A stretch of DNA of 59,214 nucleotides from Actinomadura livida (lineage in GTDB: Bacteria > Actinomycetota > Actinomycetes > Streptosporangiales > Streptosporangiaceae): the NCBI RefSeq assembly GCF_014648675.1, contig NZ_BMRO01000007.1, positions 325,320 through 384,533 on the forward strand. The letters are read 5' to 3'. Every line of letters begins with the position of its first letter. Position 1 is the first letter of the stretch. Below are positions 34,734 to 45,000 of this stretch, piece by piece. The position numbers were made by a program, and so were the translations under genes. Below the pieces are notes generated by a model, which worked only from the letters and a program-made list of their open reading frames with translations, did not search any database and was not told the origin of the DNA.

Positions 34734-36499
34734 CCGACCTTCCCGTCCTCGACCGGACGCCCCTGATCGAACGGCTCTCCCGGTTCGCCAAGGACTTCCC
34801 CGACGACCGGGCCTACACGTTCATGGACTACCTGACCGACCCGGACGGCATCGCCCTCGACGTCACCTGGGGCGAACTGGACCGGCGGGCCCGCTCGATC
34901 GCCGCCGCGATCCGCCGCGCGACCGAGCCGGGGCGGCGCGCGGCGGTGCTCGCCCCGCAGGACCTGCACTACGTGACCGGGTTCCTCGGCGCGATGTACG
35001 CCCGCGTCATCGGCGTCCCGCTGTTCTCCCCGGACCTGCCCGGCCACGGCGACCGGCTCCTGGCCGTCTACCAGGACGCCGAGCCCGACGTCGTGATCAC
35101 CACGAGCGCGTCGCTGCCGGCGGTCGAGGGGTTCCTGGCCGGCGACGGCGTCCGCGCCCCGGCCGAGGTCATCGTCGCCGACCGGGTGGACGGCGCGCTC
35201 GACTGGACGCCCGAGCCGATCGACCCGGACGACGTCGCCTACCTCCAGTACACGTCCGGTTCGACCCGGACCCCCGCCGGTGTGATCATCACGCACGGCA
35301 ACTTCGCGGCGAACGCCGAGCAGCTGTGGCGCGCGTTCGAGGGCATCCCGCGCGAGTCGACCGGGGTGAACTGGCTCCCGGTGTTCCACGACATGGGGCT
35401 GGTCACGACGGTCGCGCTGCCGCTCGTCTACGGGAACCCGGGCGTGATCATGGACCCGGTCGCGTTCATCATGCGCCCCGTCCGCTGGCTGGAGCTGCTC
35501 AGCGGGCAGCGCCACGCGTTCACCGGCGGCCCGAACTTCGCCTACGAGTACCTCACCGCGCAGGTCACCGAGGAGGAGAAGAAGGACCTCGACCTCAGCG
35601 GCGTGCAGGTCTTCATGAACGGCGCCGAACCCGTCAGGGAGAGCACGCTCAGCGGGTTCTTCGAGGCGTTCAAGGACTGCGGGCTGCGGCCCGAGGCGCA
35701 GGTGTGCGCGTACGGGCTGGCCGAGGCGACCGTCTACGTGTCGGCGTCGTCGAGGTTCCGGGAGCCGACGCGCCGCGCGTTCGACCACGAGCGGCTGCGC
35801 CGCGGCGCCGCCGAGCCGTGCGCCGCCGACGCGCCCGGCGCCGTGCAGCTGATCGCCTGCGGGACGTCGTTCGGCCAGCACGTCGCCGTCGTCGACCCCG
35901 AGACCGGGAGCAGGCTCGCGGAGGGCGGGGTCGGCGAGATCTGGGTGCACGGCCCGAACGTCGCCGCGGGCTACTGGGGACGCCCCGAGGCCACCAAGGA
36001 GACGTTCCAGGCGAGGCTCACCGATCCGGATGAGCTGCCGGAGGGGCCGTGGCTGCGCACCGGCGACCTCGGCGTCCTGCACGGGGGCGAGCTGTTCGTC
36101 ACCGGCCGGATCAAGGACCTGGTCATCGTCGACGGCCGCAACCACTACCCGCAGGACATCGAGTTCACCGTCTCGGGCGCCCACGAGGCGATCCGCCGCG
36201 AGTACACCTGCGCCGTGTCCGTCGACGCGTCCACCGAGACGAGCGAGACGGAGGGCCTCGTCGTGATCGCCGAGCGGAACCGGCGGGTGCCGATCGCGCT
36301 GCTCGACCCGGACGAGGTGGCGCGGGCGGTGCGGACGGCCGTCAAGCAGCAGCACGACCTGCGCGTCCACGACTTCGTGCTGATCGAGCCCGGCGGGCTG
36401 CTGCGCACCAGCAGCGGCAAGATCGCCCGTTCCGCGTGCCGCCTCGCCTACCTCGGCGGGACCCTGCCGGTCACGGAGGTCCCCGCGAAGGACGGGTGA
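34730..36499 (+). CDS. fatty acyl-AMP ligase (FAAL)
   Basis: The 589-aa adenylate-forming enzyme has the P-loop YTSGSTRTPAGV, the VNWLPVFHDMGL motif typical of FAALs, the YGLAEAT motif, the LRTGDLG aspartate and the C-terminal catalytic lysine in RTSSGKIARS. FAALs make acyl-adenylates and pass them to carrier proteins of polyketide or lipopeptide assembly lines. No carrier protein, PKS or NRPS gene is adjacent. Coupling to the desaturase suggests that an unsaturated acyl chain is activated. Confidence 0.9.
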   Translation: MTDLPVLDRTPLIERLSRFAKDFPDDRAYTFMDYLTDPDGIALDVTWGELDRRARSIAAAIRRATEPGRRAAVLAPQDLHYVTGFLGAMYARVIGVPLFSPDLPGHGDRLLAVYQDAEPDVVITTSASLPAVEGFLAGDGVRAPAEVIVADRVDGALDWTPEPIDPDDVAYLQYTSGSTRTPAGVIITHGNFAANAEQLWRAFEGIPRESTGVNWLPVFHDMGLVTTVALPLVYGNPGVIMDPVAFIMRPVRWLELLSGQRHAFTGGPNFAYEYLTAQVTEEEKKDLDLSGVQVFMNGAEPVRESTLSGFFEAFKDCGLRPEAQVCAYGLAEATVYVSASSRFREPTRRAFDHERLRRGAAEPCAADAPGAVQLIACGTSFGQHVAVVDPETGSRLAEGGVGEIWVHGPNVAAGYWGRPEATKETFQARLTDPDELPEGPWLRTGDLGVLHGGELFVTGRIKDLVIVDGRNHYPQDIEFTVSGAHEAIRREYTCAVSVDASTETSETEGLVVIAERNRRVPIALLDPDEVARAVRTAVKQQHDLRVHDFVLIEPGGLLRTSSGKIARSACRLAYLGGTLPVTEVPAKDG

Positions 36500-36518
36500 G
36501 CCGCACGGCCCGCACGGG

Positions 36519-37787
36519 TCACGCCGGCTCCTGCCCGGCGTCCCGGAGCCAGACGGGCAGGAGCAGCATCAGCTCCAGCCGGAGCGCGGGGTCCTCGATG
36601 TCGTGGTCGAAGACCTCGTGGAGCTGCGCGAGCCGGTACCGGACCGTCTGCGGGTGCACGCACAGCGCCTCCGCGGCGTCGGTCGCGTTGAAGCCGTGCC
36701 GGAGCAGCTCCAGCAGGGTGAGCGCCAGCCGGCCGCCGCGGTGCGGGCCGAGCGCGGTGAGCGGCGCGAGCCGGCGCCGCGCCGCGGCCTCGGCGAGCGT
36801 CCAGCCCTCCTGGAGCAGCAGGTCGGGCAGGTGCCGGTCCGCGTGGACGAGGACGCCGGGCCGCGGCCTGCCCTTCGCCGCCTTCCTCCCCGGGGCGTGG
36901 CCGAGCCGCCCGGCGGCCATCAGGTCGAGCGCCCGGTGCGCCCAGTGCAGCGACACGCCCGCCTGGTCCACCGGCACCGCGGGTCCGACCGCGCCCGTCC
37001 AGCCGGCGAGCGTGGCGGTGAGCCGGTCGGTGCCGCCGGGGCGGTCGGGGTCGGGCACCACCAGGCACGGCCGGCCCCGGTCCAGCCCGCTCAGCAGGGT
37101 CGGCGGCAGCCCCGCGGGCCCCTCGCCGCCGCTGCCGGGACGCGGGCTCAGCACGATCACCGCCAGCCGCTCGGGCAGCGGCCACCCCGCCAGCGTCGCC
37201 TGCTCGGCGACGATGTCCCGCGGCGCGGGCGGCTGGGACAGCAGCAGGCTCAGCAGCCTGCCGCGCCGCTGCTCCCGCTCGCCCGCCGCCTTCTCCCGCG
37301 CCCGCGCGTAGCCCTGCGCGGCGGCGGAGGCCAGCAGGTCCAGGTACGCGAAGTTCACCTCGGCCAGCGAGATCGCCAGCTCCCGCGGCTTCTGCAGCCG
37401 GTCGGCCTCCCGCGACAGGTACCGCCAGGCCGTCCGGGACGCGATCCGCAGCGCGTTCTGCAGGTGTTCGAGCGAGCGGCCCTCGACCGCCTCCCCGTAC
37501 CCGATGTCGAAGAAGACCTGGTGCACCTCCTGCCAGGAGGCGTCCGGATCGGCGATCATCTGGACGAAGTGCCCCATGCCCTGCTCCGCCGCGACCCGCA
37601 TCACGTCGAGGTAGACGGGATCGTCCGGCCGGGCGTACTCGGGCACGTGCCGGAGCACCCCTTCCACCATGGAGTCGACCAGCGCCGGCAGGTGCGGCCG
37701 CATCCACCGCGCCTCCTCCCGGGGGACGTCCCGCCACGGCTGCGCGGACAGCTCGTCCCCGGAGGGTCTCGCATGCACCTCGGTCAA
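36519..37787 (-). CDS. PucR C-terminal helix-turn-helix regulator (CdaR-like)
   Basis: The protein has a helical N-terminal sensory region and the C-terminal PucR-type HTH FNATDAAEALCVHPQTVRYRLAQLHEVF. The TTG at 37787 is chosen because GGGAGG lies seven bases upstream. A longer frame to 37853 would run through the selA leader. The 422-aa length is usual for this class. It is convergent with the FAAL gene and divergent from selA, so it could control either side. The ligand is unknown. Confidence 0.82.
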   Translation of the reverse strand: MTEVHARPSGDELSAQPWRDVPREEARWMRPHLPALVDSMVEGVLRHVPEYARPDDPVYLDVMRVAAEQGMGHFVQMIADPDASWQEVHQVFFDIGYGEAVEGRSLEHLQNALRIASRTAWRYLSREADRLQKPRELAISLAEVNFAYLDLLASAAAQGYARAREKAAGEREQRRGRLLSLLLSQPPAPRDIVAEQATLAGWPLPERLAVIVLSPRPGSGGEGPAGLPPTLLSGLDRGRPCLVVPDPDRPGGTDRLTATLAGWTGAVGPAVPVDQAGVSLHWAHRALDLMAAGRLGHAPGRKAAKGRPRPGVLVHADRHLPDLLLQEGWTLAEAAARRRLAPLTALGPHRGGRLALTLLELLRHGFNATDAAEALCVHPQTVRYRLAQLHEVFDHDIEDPALRLELMLLLPVWLRDAGQEPA

Positions 37788-37809
37788 ACCGGCACCTCCC
37801 GAGCGGACA

Positions 37810-37827
37810 CCTAGCCGACAGGCTAGG
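37810..37827. promoter_or_regulatory. perfect palindrome or RNA hairpin in the selA leader
   Basis: CCTAGCC-GACA-GGCTAGG is an inverted repeat with a four-base loop. It lies three bases before the AGGAGG site that heads the selA leader mini-ORF. It could be an operator for the divergent PucR-type regulator or an RNA hairpin that affects the ribosome site. Confidence 0.4.
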
Positions 37828-37842
37828 CACAGGAGGTACCTC

Positions 37843-37857
37843 ATGACACTCACTTGA
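37843..37857 (+). other. four-residue leader ORF (MTLT) ending in UGA ahead of selA
   Basis: The best Shine-Dalgarno sequence in the region (AGGAGG, 37831-37836) precedes an ATG that encodes M-T-L-T and then UGA. The TGA overlaps a TTG that opens the selA frame 38 codons before the likely selA ATG. A UGA codon at the head of a selenocysteine gene cluster could sense Sec-tRNA or SelB, but that is speculation. Confidence 0.4.
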
Positions 37858-37967
37858 CTGACAAACCCGCCCGTCCCGCGTCACCCGCCCCTATCAAGGG
37901 CCGCAGGCCGGAGGCGGATCGTTTCGGTGCCGCCGCTCGCGGGTACCGGGCGCAGCGGAGGGCGCCG

Positions 37968-39281
37968 ATGGATCATGAAGCGACGGCCGCCGCGGACGCG
38001 CGGCGGCGGATCGCCCGGACGGACGTGCTGCTCGCCGACCCCCGCCTCGCCGAGGCCGCGGCGCGGCTCGGGCGCGGGGTGGTGAAGGCGGCCGTCGTCG
38101 CCGCGCAGCGGCGGGCCAGGGCGGGTGAGATCCCGCCGGACGCGGTGGCGGCCGCGGCGGTGGCCGCGCTCCCGGCGACCGCCTCCGGGCTGCGTCCCGT
38201 GCTCAACGCGACCGGCGTCCTGCTGCACACCAACCTCGGGCGGGCGCCGCTGTCGGACGCCGCGCGGGACGCGGTGGCCGTGGCGTCGGGGGCGACCGAC
38301 GTCGAACTCGACCTGGAGACCGGCCGGCGGGCGCGGCGCGGGCGGTCCGTCCTCGCGGCGCTGCTGGAGCGGGTGCCGCAGGCGGAGGCGGCGCACGTCG
38401 TCAACAACGGGGCGGCGGCGCTCGTGCTGGCCGCGACCGCGCTCGCCGGGAACCGCGAGATCGTGATCGGCCGCGGCGAGATGGTGGAGATCGGGGACGG
38501 GTTCCGCATCCCCGAGCTGCTGGCCGCGACGGGCGCGCGGCTGCGGGAGGTCGGGACGACCAACCGCACCACGCCGGACGACTACGCGGCGGCCGTCGGC
38601 GAGGACACCGGGTTCATCCTCAAGGTGCATCCGTCGAACTTCCGCATCACCGGCTTCACCCGCGGCGCCGACGTCGCCGAGCTGGCCGGGCTCGGGGTCC
38701 CGGTCGTCGCCGACATCGGCTCCGGCCTGCTCGCGCACGAGCCGCTCCTGCCGGACGAGCCCGACGCGGCGTCCATGCTCAAGGCGGGCGCGCACCTGGT
38801 CACGGCCAGCGGCGACAAGCTGCTCGGCGGGCCGCAGTGCGGGCTCGTCCTCGGCCACGGCGACCTCGTGCGGCGCCTGGCCCGCCATCCGCTGGCCCGC
38901 GCGCTGCGGGTCGACAAGATGACACTGGCCGCGCTGGAGGCCACCGTCCGCGGCCCGCGCACCCCGACGGAGGAGGCCCTGCACGCCGACGCGGCGGCGC
39001 TGCTCGCGCGGGCCGAGCGGCTCGCCGCGCGGCTGCGGGACGGCGGCCTGGACGCGGCGGCCGTCCCGAGCGAGGCCGCGGTCGGCGGCGGCGGCGCGCC
39101 CGGCGTCGTGCTCCCGAGCGCGGCGGTGTCGGTGCCGGACGGCTACGCGGCGCGGCTGCGGCAGGGGACCCCGGCGGTGATGGGACGGGTCGAGGACGGG
39201 CGGTGCCTGCTCGACCTGCGCGCGGTGCCGCCGGACCGGGACGCCGACATCGCCGAGGCGGTCCGGCTGGCCGCGTCATGA
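37968..39281 (+). CDS. selA: L-seryl-tRNA(Sec) selenium transferase
   Basis: SelA converts seryl-tRNA(Sec) to selenocysteinyl-tRNA(Sec) with selenophosphate. The PLP lysine is K284 in TASGDKLLGGPQCG, counted from the chosen start, and NATGVLLHTNLGRAPL is the family fingerprint. The ATG at 37968 (GGAGGG eight bases before) gives the usual N-terminus (RIARTDVLLADPRL). The frame is open back to a TTG at 37854, which may belong to a leader. The stop overlaps the selB ATG. The protein is 437 aa. Confidence 0.93.
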   Translation: MDHEATAAADARRRIARTDVLLADPRLAEAAARLGRGVVKAAVVAAQRRARAGEIPPDAVAAAAVAALPATASGLRPVLNATGVLLHTNLGRAPLSDAARDAVAVASGATDVELDLETGRRARRGRSVLAALLERVPQAEAAHVVNNGAAALVLAATALAGNREIVIGRGEMVEIGDGFRIPELLAATGARLREVGTTNRTTPDDYAAAVGEDTGFILKVHPSNFRITGFTRGADVAELAGLGVPVVADIGSGLLAHEPLLPDEPDAASMLKAGAHLVTASGDKLLGGPQCGLVLGHGDLVRRLARHPLARALRVDKMTLAALEATVRGPRTPTEEALHADAAALLARAERLAARLRDGGLDAAAVPSEAAVGGGGAPGVVLPSAAVSVPDGYAARLRQGTPAVMGRVEDGRCLLDLRAVPPDRDADIAEAVRLAAS

Positions 39282-41062
39282 CGAACCGGGTCATGATGAA
39301 CGTCGTCGCGACCGCGGGGCACGTGGACCACGGCAAGTCGACGCTCGTCCGCGCCCTCACCGGGATGGAGCCCGACCGGCTGGAGGAGGAGCGGCGGCGC
39401 GGGCTGACCATCGAGCTGGGCTTCGCCTGGACGACGCTGCCCGGAGGCGGGCGGCTCGCGTTCGTGGACGTCCCCGGGCACGAACGCCTGGTCGCGACGA
39501 TGCTGGCCGGGGTGGGGCCCGTCCCGGCCGTCATGTTCGTCGTCGCGGCGGACCAGGGCTGGCAGCGGCAGTCGGAGGAGCACCTGGCGGTCCTGGACGC
39601 GCTCGGCGTCCGGCACGGCCTGCTCGCCGTGACGCGCCGCGACCTCGCCGGCGAGGCGGCGGCGAGCCGGGTGCGGGACGAGGCGCTCGCCCACATCGCG
39701 GCCACGCCGCTCGGCAAGGTCGAGTCGTTCCTGGTCAGCGGCGCCACCGGCGAGGGGATGGACGATCTGCGCGCCGGGCTGGAGCGGCTCGCCGGGTCGC
39801 TGCCCCGCCCCGACGAGGACGCGGACGTCCGCCTGTGGGTCGACCGCGTGTTCACCGTCCGGGGGAGGGGCACGGTCGTGACCGGGACCCTCGGCGCCGG
39901 GACGATCCGCGTCGGCGACCGGCTCGCCGTCGGCGGCGGCCTCGCCCGCGTCCGCGGCCTGCAGAGCCTCAAGGAGGATCACCAGGAGGTTACCGGCGTC
40001 GCCCGCGTCGCCGTCAACCTGCACGGCGGGCCCGAGATCGGCCGGGGCGAGGCCCTGCTGACGCCGGACCGCTGGCTCACCGCCGACGTCGTCGACGTGC
40101 GGCTGCGCGGCGACCCCGCCCCGGACCTGCCGCGCGAGCTGATCCTGCACGTCGGCTCGGCGGCGGTCCCGGCGCACGTCCGCCCGCTCGGCGACGACAC
40201 CGCCCGGCTCTCGCTGCGGCGGCCGCTGCCGCTGCGGGTCGGCGACATCGCGCTGCTGCGCGACCCGGGGCGGCACCGGGTCCCCGCCGGGGTCACGGTG
40301 CTCGACGTGCGGCCCGAGCCGTTCACCAGGCGGGGTGCCGCCGCGGCCCGCGCGACGGAACTCGCCGCGCTGACCGGGCGGCCCGACGGCGCCGCCGAAC
40401 TCCGCCGCCGACGCCTGATCAGGCGGGCGGACCTGGTCGCGATGGGGTTCCCCGTCCCGTGCGAACCCGTCGCCGGGGACTGGCTCGCCGACCCCGGCCA
40501 CTGGGCGGGGCTCCGCGAACGCCTCGGCACGGCCGTCGACGCGCACGCCGCCGCCGATCCCGCCGACCCCGGGCTCCCCGCGGAGGCGGCGCGCCGCGCC
40601 CTCGGCCTGCCCGACCGCGCGCTCGTGGAGGCGCTCGCCGGAGCCGAGGGGCTGCTGTGGCGCGACGGCCGGATCTACGGCCGGGCCATCGCGCCCGAAC
40701 TGCCGCCGGACGTGCGGCAGGCGGTCGACGCCGTCCGCCGCGAGCTGGCCGAGCACCCGTTCCTCGCGCCCGACGCCAACCGGCTCGCCGAACTCGGCCT
40801 CACCCCGAAGATGATCGCCGCGGCCGCCAGGGCCGGCGTGCTCCTCCGGCTCGGCGAGGGGATCGTCCTGCTGCCCGGCGACGACGTCCGCGCCGCCGAG
40901 ATCCTCGCCGGGCTCGGCGACACGTTCACGCTGAGCGAGGCGCGCCGCGCGCTCGGCACCACCCGCCGCGTCGCCGTCCCGCTGCTGGAGCACCTGGACG
41001 AGGCGGGCTACACGGCCAGGGTGGACGACCTCCGGCGGCGCCGGACCGAAAGGACGACATGA
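39278..41062 (+). CDS. selB: selenocysteine-specific elongation factor
   Basis: SelB delivers Sec-tRNA to UGA codons that carry a SECIS hairpin. The GTPase domain shows GHVDHGKST, the G2 threonine region RGLTIELGF, DVPGHE and the G4-like TRRD. Beta-barrel domains follow, and C-terminal winged helices (ADLVAMGF, ELGLTPKMIAAAARAG) bind the SECIS. The 594-aa length is normal. It overlaps both selA and selD by ATGA, so the three genes form one coupled operon. Confidence 0.95.
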   Translation: MTNRVMMNVVATAGHVDHGKSTLVRALTGMEPDRLEEERRRGLTIELGFAWTTLPGGGRLAFVDVPGHERLVATMLAGVGPVPAVMFVVAADQGWQRQSEEHLAVLDALGVRHGLLAVTRRDLAGEAAASRVRDEALAHIAATPLGKVESFLVSGATGEGMDDLRAGLERLAGSLPRPDEDADVRLWVDRVFTVRGRGTVVTGTLGAGTIRVGDRLAVGGGLARVRGLQSLKEDHQEVTGVARVAVNLHGGPEIGRGEALLTPDRWLTADVVDVRLRGDPAPDLPRELILHVGSAAVPAHVRPLGDDTARLSLRRPLPLRVGDIALLRDPGRHRVPAGVTVLDVRPEPFTRRGAAAARATELAALTGRPDGAAELRRRRLIRRADLVAMGFPVPCEPVAGDWLADPGHWAGLRERLGTAVDAHAAADPADPGLPAEAARRALGLPDRALVEALAGAEGLLWRDGRIYGRAIAPELPPDVRQAVDAVRRELAEHPFLAPDANRLAELGLTPKMIAAAARAGVLLRLGEGIVLLPGDDVRAAEILAGLGDTFTLSEARRALGTTRRVAVPLLEHLDEAGYTARVDDLRRRRTERTT

Positions 41063-42084
41063 CCCAGGCCACGACGGACACCGGAACCGGCAAGCGGCTG
41101 ACCGGGTACGCGCACGGCGGCGGCTGCGCCTGCAAGATCCCGCCCGGCGAGCTGGAGGAGGTCGTCTCCGGCCTCGACGCGGTCCCCGGGTCCCCGAACG
41201 GCGAGCTGGTCATCGGCCTCGACACCGGCGACGACGCCGCCGTCGTCCGGCTCCCCGGCTCCCCGGACGGCCTCGCCGCGGTCGCCACCGCCGACTTCTT
41301 CACCCCCGTCGTCGACGACCCCTACGACTGGGGCCGCATCGCCGCCGCGAACGCGCTGTCGGACGTCTACGCGGTCGGCGGCCGCCCCCTCGTCGCGGTG
41401 AACCTGCTCGCCTGGCCCCGCGACGTCCTGCCGTTCGACCTCGCGCGGGAGGTGCTGCGCGGCGGCCTGGACGTCGCCGCCCTCGCGGGCTGCCATGTCG
41501 GCGGCGGGCACAGCGTCGACGACCCCGAACCCAAGTACGGCATGGCCGTCACCGGGGTCGCCGACCCCGCCCGCCTCCTCCGCAACGACACCGGCCGGCC
41601 CGGCGTGCCGCTCACGCTCACCAAGCCGCTCGGCATCGGCGTCCTCAACAACCGGCACAAGGCGACCGGCGAGGTCTTCGAGCACGCCGTCGCGACCATG
41701 ACCGAGCTGAACGCGGACGCGTCCGCCGCCGCCCTCGCCGCGGGCGCCGTCTGCGCCACCGACGTGACCGGCTTCGGGCTCCTCGGCCACCTCTGCAAGA
41801 TGGCCCGCGCGTCCGGCGTCACCGCCGTGGTCGACGCCGCCGCCGTCCCCTACCTGGACGGCGCCCGCGAGTCGCTCCGCGCCGGGTACGTCAGCGGCGG
41901 CACCCGCCGCAACCTCGACTGGGTCGCCCCCCATACCGACTTCGGCGGGGCGGGCGAGGAGGAGCGCCTGCTCCTCGCCGACGCTCAGACGTCCGGCGGC
42001 CTCCTGATCGCCGGCGAGATCCCCGGCGCGCCGGTCATCGGCGAGCTGGTCCCCGCCGGCGCCCACCCGCTGGTCGTCCGCTAG
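41059..42084 (+). CDS. selD: selenide, water dikinase (selenophosphate synthetase)
   Basis: SelD makes selenophosphate, the selenium donor for SelA. The active-site motif is GGGCACKIPP, with C23 and K26 equivalent to C17 and K20 of E. coli SelD, so this SelD uses cysteine and is not itself a selenoprotein. The ATP-binding ATADFFTPVVDD and the GGHS loop are present. It is the last gene of the sel operon; its TAG shares a CTAG with the stop of the convergent formate dehydrogenase gene. The protein is 341 aa. Confidence 0.95.
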   Translation: MTQATTDTGTGKRLTGYAHGGGCACKIPPGELEEVVSGLDAVPGSPNGELVIGLDTGDDAAVVRLPGSPDGLAAVATADFFTPVVDDPYDWGRIAAANALSDVYAVGGRPLVAVNLLAWPRDVLPFDLAREVLRGGLDVAALAGCHVGGGHSVDDPEPKYGMAVTGVADPARLLRNDTGRPGVPLTLTKPLGIGVLNNRHKATGEVFEHAVATMTELNADASAAALAAGAVCATDVTGFGLLGHLCKMARASGVTAVVDAAAVPYLDGARESLRAGYVSGGTRRNLDWVAPHTDFGGAGEEERLLLADAQTSGGLLIAGEIPGAPVIGELVPAGAHPLVVR

Positions 42085-45000
42085 ATCTCGGTGCCCGTCC
42101 CGTCGGTGATGCCGGCGCGCCTGCGGTACTCCTGCACCAGCGCCACCGTCGCCGGTCCGCGCGGGCGCCGCCCCGGCCGGATGTCGACCGACCACGCCTT
42201 GGTCTCCTGGATGTGGGAGTTCGGGTCCAGCGCGAGGTGGAGCAGCTCGTTCGCGGCGTCGCCCGTGCTGTAGCCGTTCGGGCCCCAGTGGTAGGGCAGG
42301 CCGATCTGGTGCACGACCTTGCCCTCCACGTTGAGGGACGGCATCCGCTCGGTCACCAGCACCCGCGCCTCGACGGCGTTGCGCGCGCTGATGATCGTCG
42401 CCCAGCCGCCGTGCTCCAGGCCGCGCTCCGCCGCCAGCTCGGGCGAGACCTCGCAGAAGAACTCCGGCTGCAGCTCGGCGAGGTACGGCTGCCAGCGCGA
42501 CATGCCGCCCGCCGTGTGGTGCTCGGTGAGCCGGTAGGTGGTCGCGACGAACGGGTAGATGTCCGCGCCCGGAGCCTCGCCGCTCGGCGCGTACCGGTTG
42601 TCGGGATGCGGCGGCAGCAGGTACCGGACGGGGTTGCGCTGCTGCCGGTACAGCGGGTTGGGGAACGGCGACTCCTGCGATTCGTAGTGCGCCGGCAGCG
42701 GGCCGTCGGTCAGCCCCGACGGGACGAACAGCCACGCCTTGCCGTCCGCCTGCATGATGAACGGGTCGTCGCCGGCGATCGCGTCCGGGCCGGTCGCGTC
42801 GCGCGGGGGCCTGTGGTCCGGCGGGCGGTCGGCGATGAAGTCCGGGACGTCGTGGCCGGTCCAGACGCCCTGCTCGGCGTCCCACCAGACGAGCGCCTTG
42901 CGGTCGCTCCAGGGCTTGCCGTCCTTGTCGGCGGACGCCCGGTTGTAGAGGACGCGGCGGTTCAGCGGCCACGCCCACCCCCACTCGGGCGCGACCCAGT
43001 TCTGGTCCTTGCCCGGCTTGCGGCGCGCGGTCTGGTTGACGCCGTCCGCGTAGCAGCCGCAGTAGATCCAGCAGCCGCACGAGGTGGACCCGTCGTCCTT
43101 GAGCTGCGTGTAGGACGACAGCGGGTTCCCGTCGGCGTCGAAGCCGTTGATCTCCGCGAGGACGGCCTCGGCGTCCGGCTCCCGCATCTCGCCCATCGTC
43201 GGGTAGTCCCAGGTGAGGTCCAGGACGGGGCGGTCCATCTCGTCGGCCGAGCCGGCGAGCTTCTCCCGGATGATGCGGCCCAGGTGGTAGGTGAACCACA
43301 GGTCGCTGCGGGCGTCCCCGGCGGGCTCGACGGCCCGGTAGTGCCACTGCAGCATCCGCTGGGTGTTGGTGAAGCTGCCGTCCTTCTCGGTGTGCGTCGC
43401 GGCCGGCAGGAAGAACACCTCGGTGCCGATGTCCTCGGTCCGCATCTCGCCCGACTCGATCTCCGGGCCGTCCTTCCACCAGGTCGCGGACTCGATCTGC
43501 GAGAAGTCGCGGACGACCAGCCAGTCCAGGTTCGCCATCCCGAGCCGCTGGATCTTCGCGTTGGCCGACCCGACGGCCGGGTTCTCGCCCATCAGGAAGT
43601 AGCCCTTGCACTCCCCGTTGATCTGCGCCATCGCCGTGTCGTAGGTGTTGTGCGTGCCGGTCAGGCGCGGCAGGTAGTCGAAGCAGTAGTCGTTGTCGGC
43701 CGTCGCAGCGTCGCCCCAGTACGACTTCATCAGGCTCACCATGTAGGCGCTCATGTCGCCCCAGAAGCCCTTGCGCGCGGATTCGCCGCGCACGAACGAC
43801 TCCAGGTCCTGCTCAGGGTGCGCGTGCGGCATCGGGATGTAGCCGGGCAGCAGGTTGTACAAGGTCGGGATGTCCGTCGAGCCCTGGATGGACGCGTGCC
43901 CGCGCAACGCCAGGATGCCGCCGCCCGGACGCCCGATGTTGCCGAGCAGGCTCTGCAGGATCGACGCCGTCCGGATGTACTGGACGCCGACCGTGTGCTG
44001 CGTCCAGCCCACCGCGTACGCGAACGCGGTCGTCCGGTCGCGGCCCGAGTTCTGCGCGATCGTCTCGCAGATCCGCAGGAACAGCTCGCGCGGGACGCCG
44101 CAGATCCGCTCCACCATCTCGGGCGTGTAGCGCGAGAAGTGCCGCTTGAGCACCTGGAACACGCACCTCGGATGCTGCAGCGTCGGGTCGCGCTCCGGGT
44201 CGCCGACGCCGATCGGCGGGCCGCCGGACCCGGCGGCCTCGCCGTGCCCCGACTCGTCGGCCTCCCCGACGATGTCGTCGTACGCCATGTCGCGGAGCCC
44301 GGACGCGGCCTGGACCGTCATGCCCTCGTACTGCCACGTCCGGTGGTCGTAGCTGCGCTGCTCCGGGTCCAGGCCGGAGAACACGCCGTCCAGGTCCTCG
44401 GGGCCGCGGAAGTCCTCGTTGAGGATCACCGGCGCGTTGGTGTAGTCCACGACGTAGTCGCGGAAGTACTTGTCGTTCTCCAGGACGTAGTTGATGATCC
44501 CGCCCAGGAACGCGATGTCGGTGCCCGCGCGCAGCGGCACGTGGGCGTCGGAGACCGCGCTCGTCCGCGTGTACCGCGGGTCCACGTGGATCAGCTTCGC
44601 CCCGCGCGCCTTCGCCTCCATCACCCACTGGAACCCGACCGGGTGGCACTCGGCCATGTTCGAGCCCTGGATGACGATGCAGTCCGCGTTCTGCAGATCC
44701 TGCTGGAAGGTGGTCGCGCCGCCGCGTCCGAACGAGGTTCCCAGACTGGGAACGGTGGAGGAGTGTCAAATACGGGCCTGATTCTCGATCTGCACCGCGC
44801 CGAGCGCGGTGAACAGCTTCTTGATCAGGTAGTTCTCCTCGTTGTCGAGCGTGGCGCCGCCGAGGCTCGCGAAGCCCATCGTGCGCCGCACCCGCAGCCC
44901 GTCGTCGGTCTCCCACTGCCAGCCGCGCCGGCGCGCCTCGATCACCCGGTCGGCGATCATGTCCATCGCCGTGTCGAGGTCGAGCGCCTCCCAGTCGGTG

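Noticed and set aside
37787..37967. Possible tRNA-Sec (selC) gene between the PucR-type gene and selA
   Set aside because: I looked for an extended acceptor stem, a UCA anticodon loop and a GGTTCGA-type T-loop on both strands; none is present in this stretch.
44658..44765. Frameshift or pseudogene between two formate dehydrogenase ORFs
   Set aside because: The two ORFs are in the same frame, the single break is UGA at the conserved Sec position and a SECIS hairpin follows.
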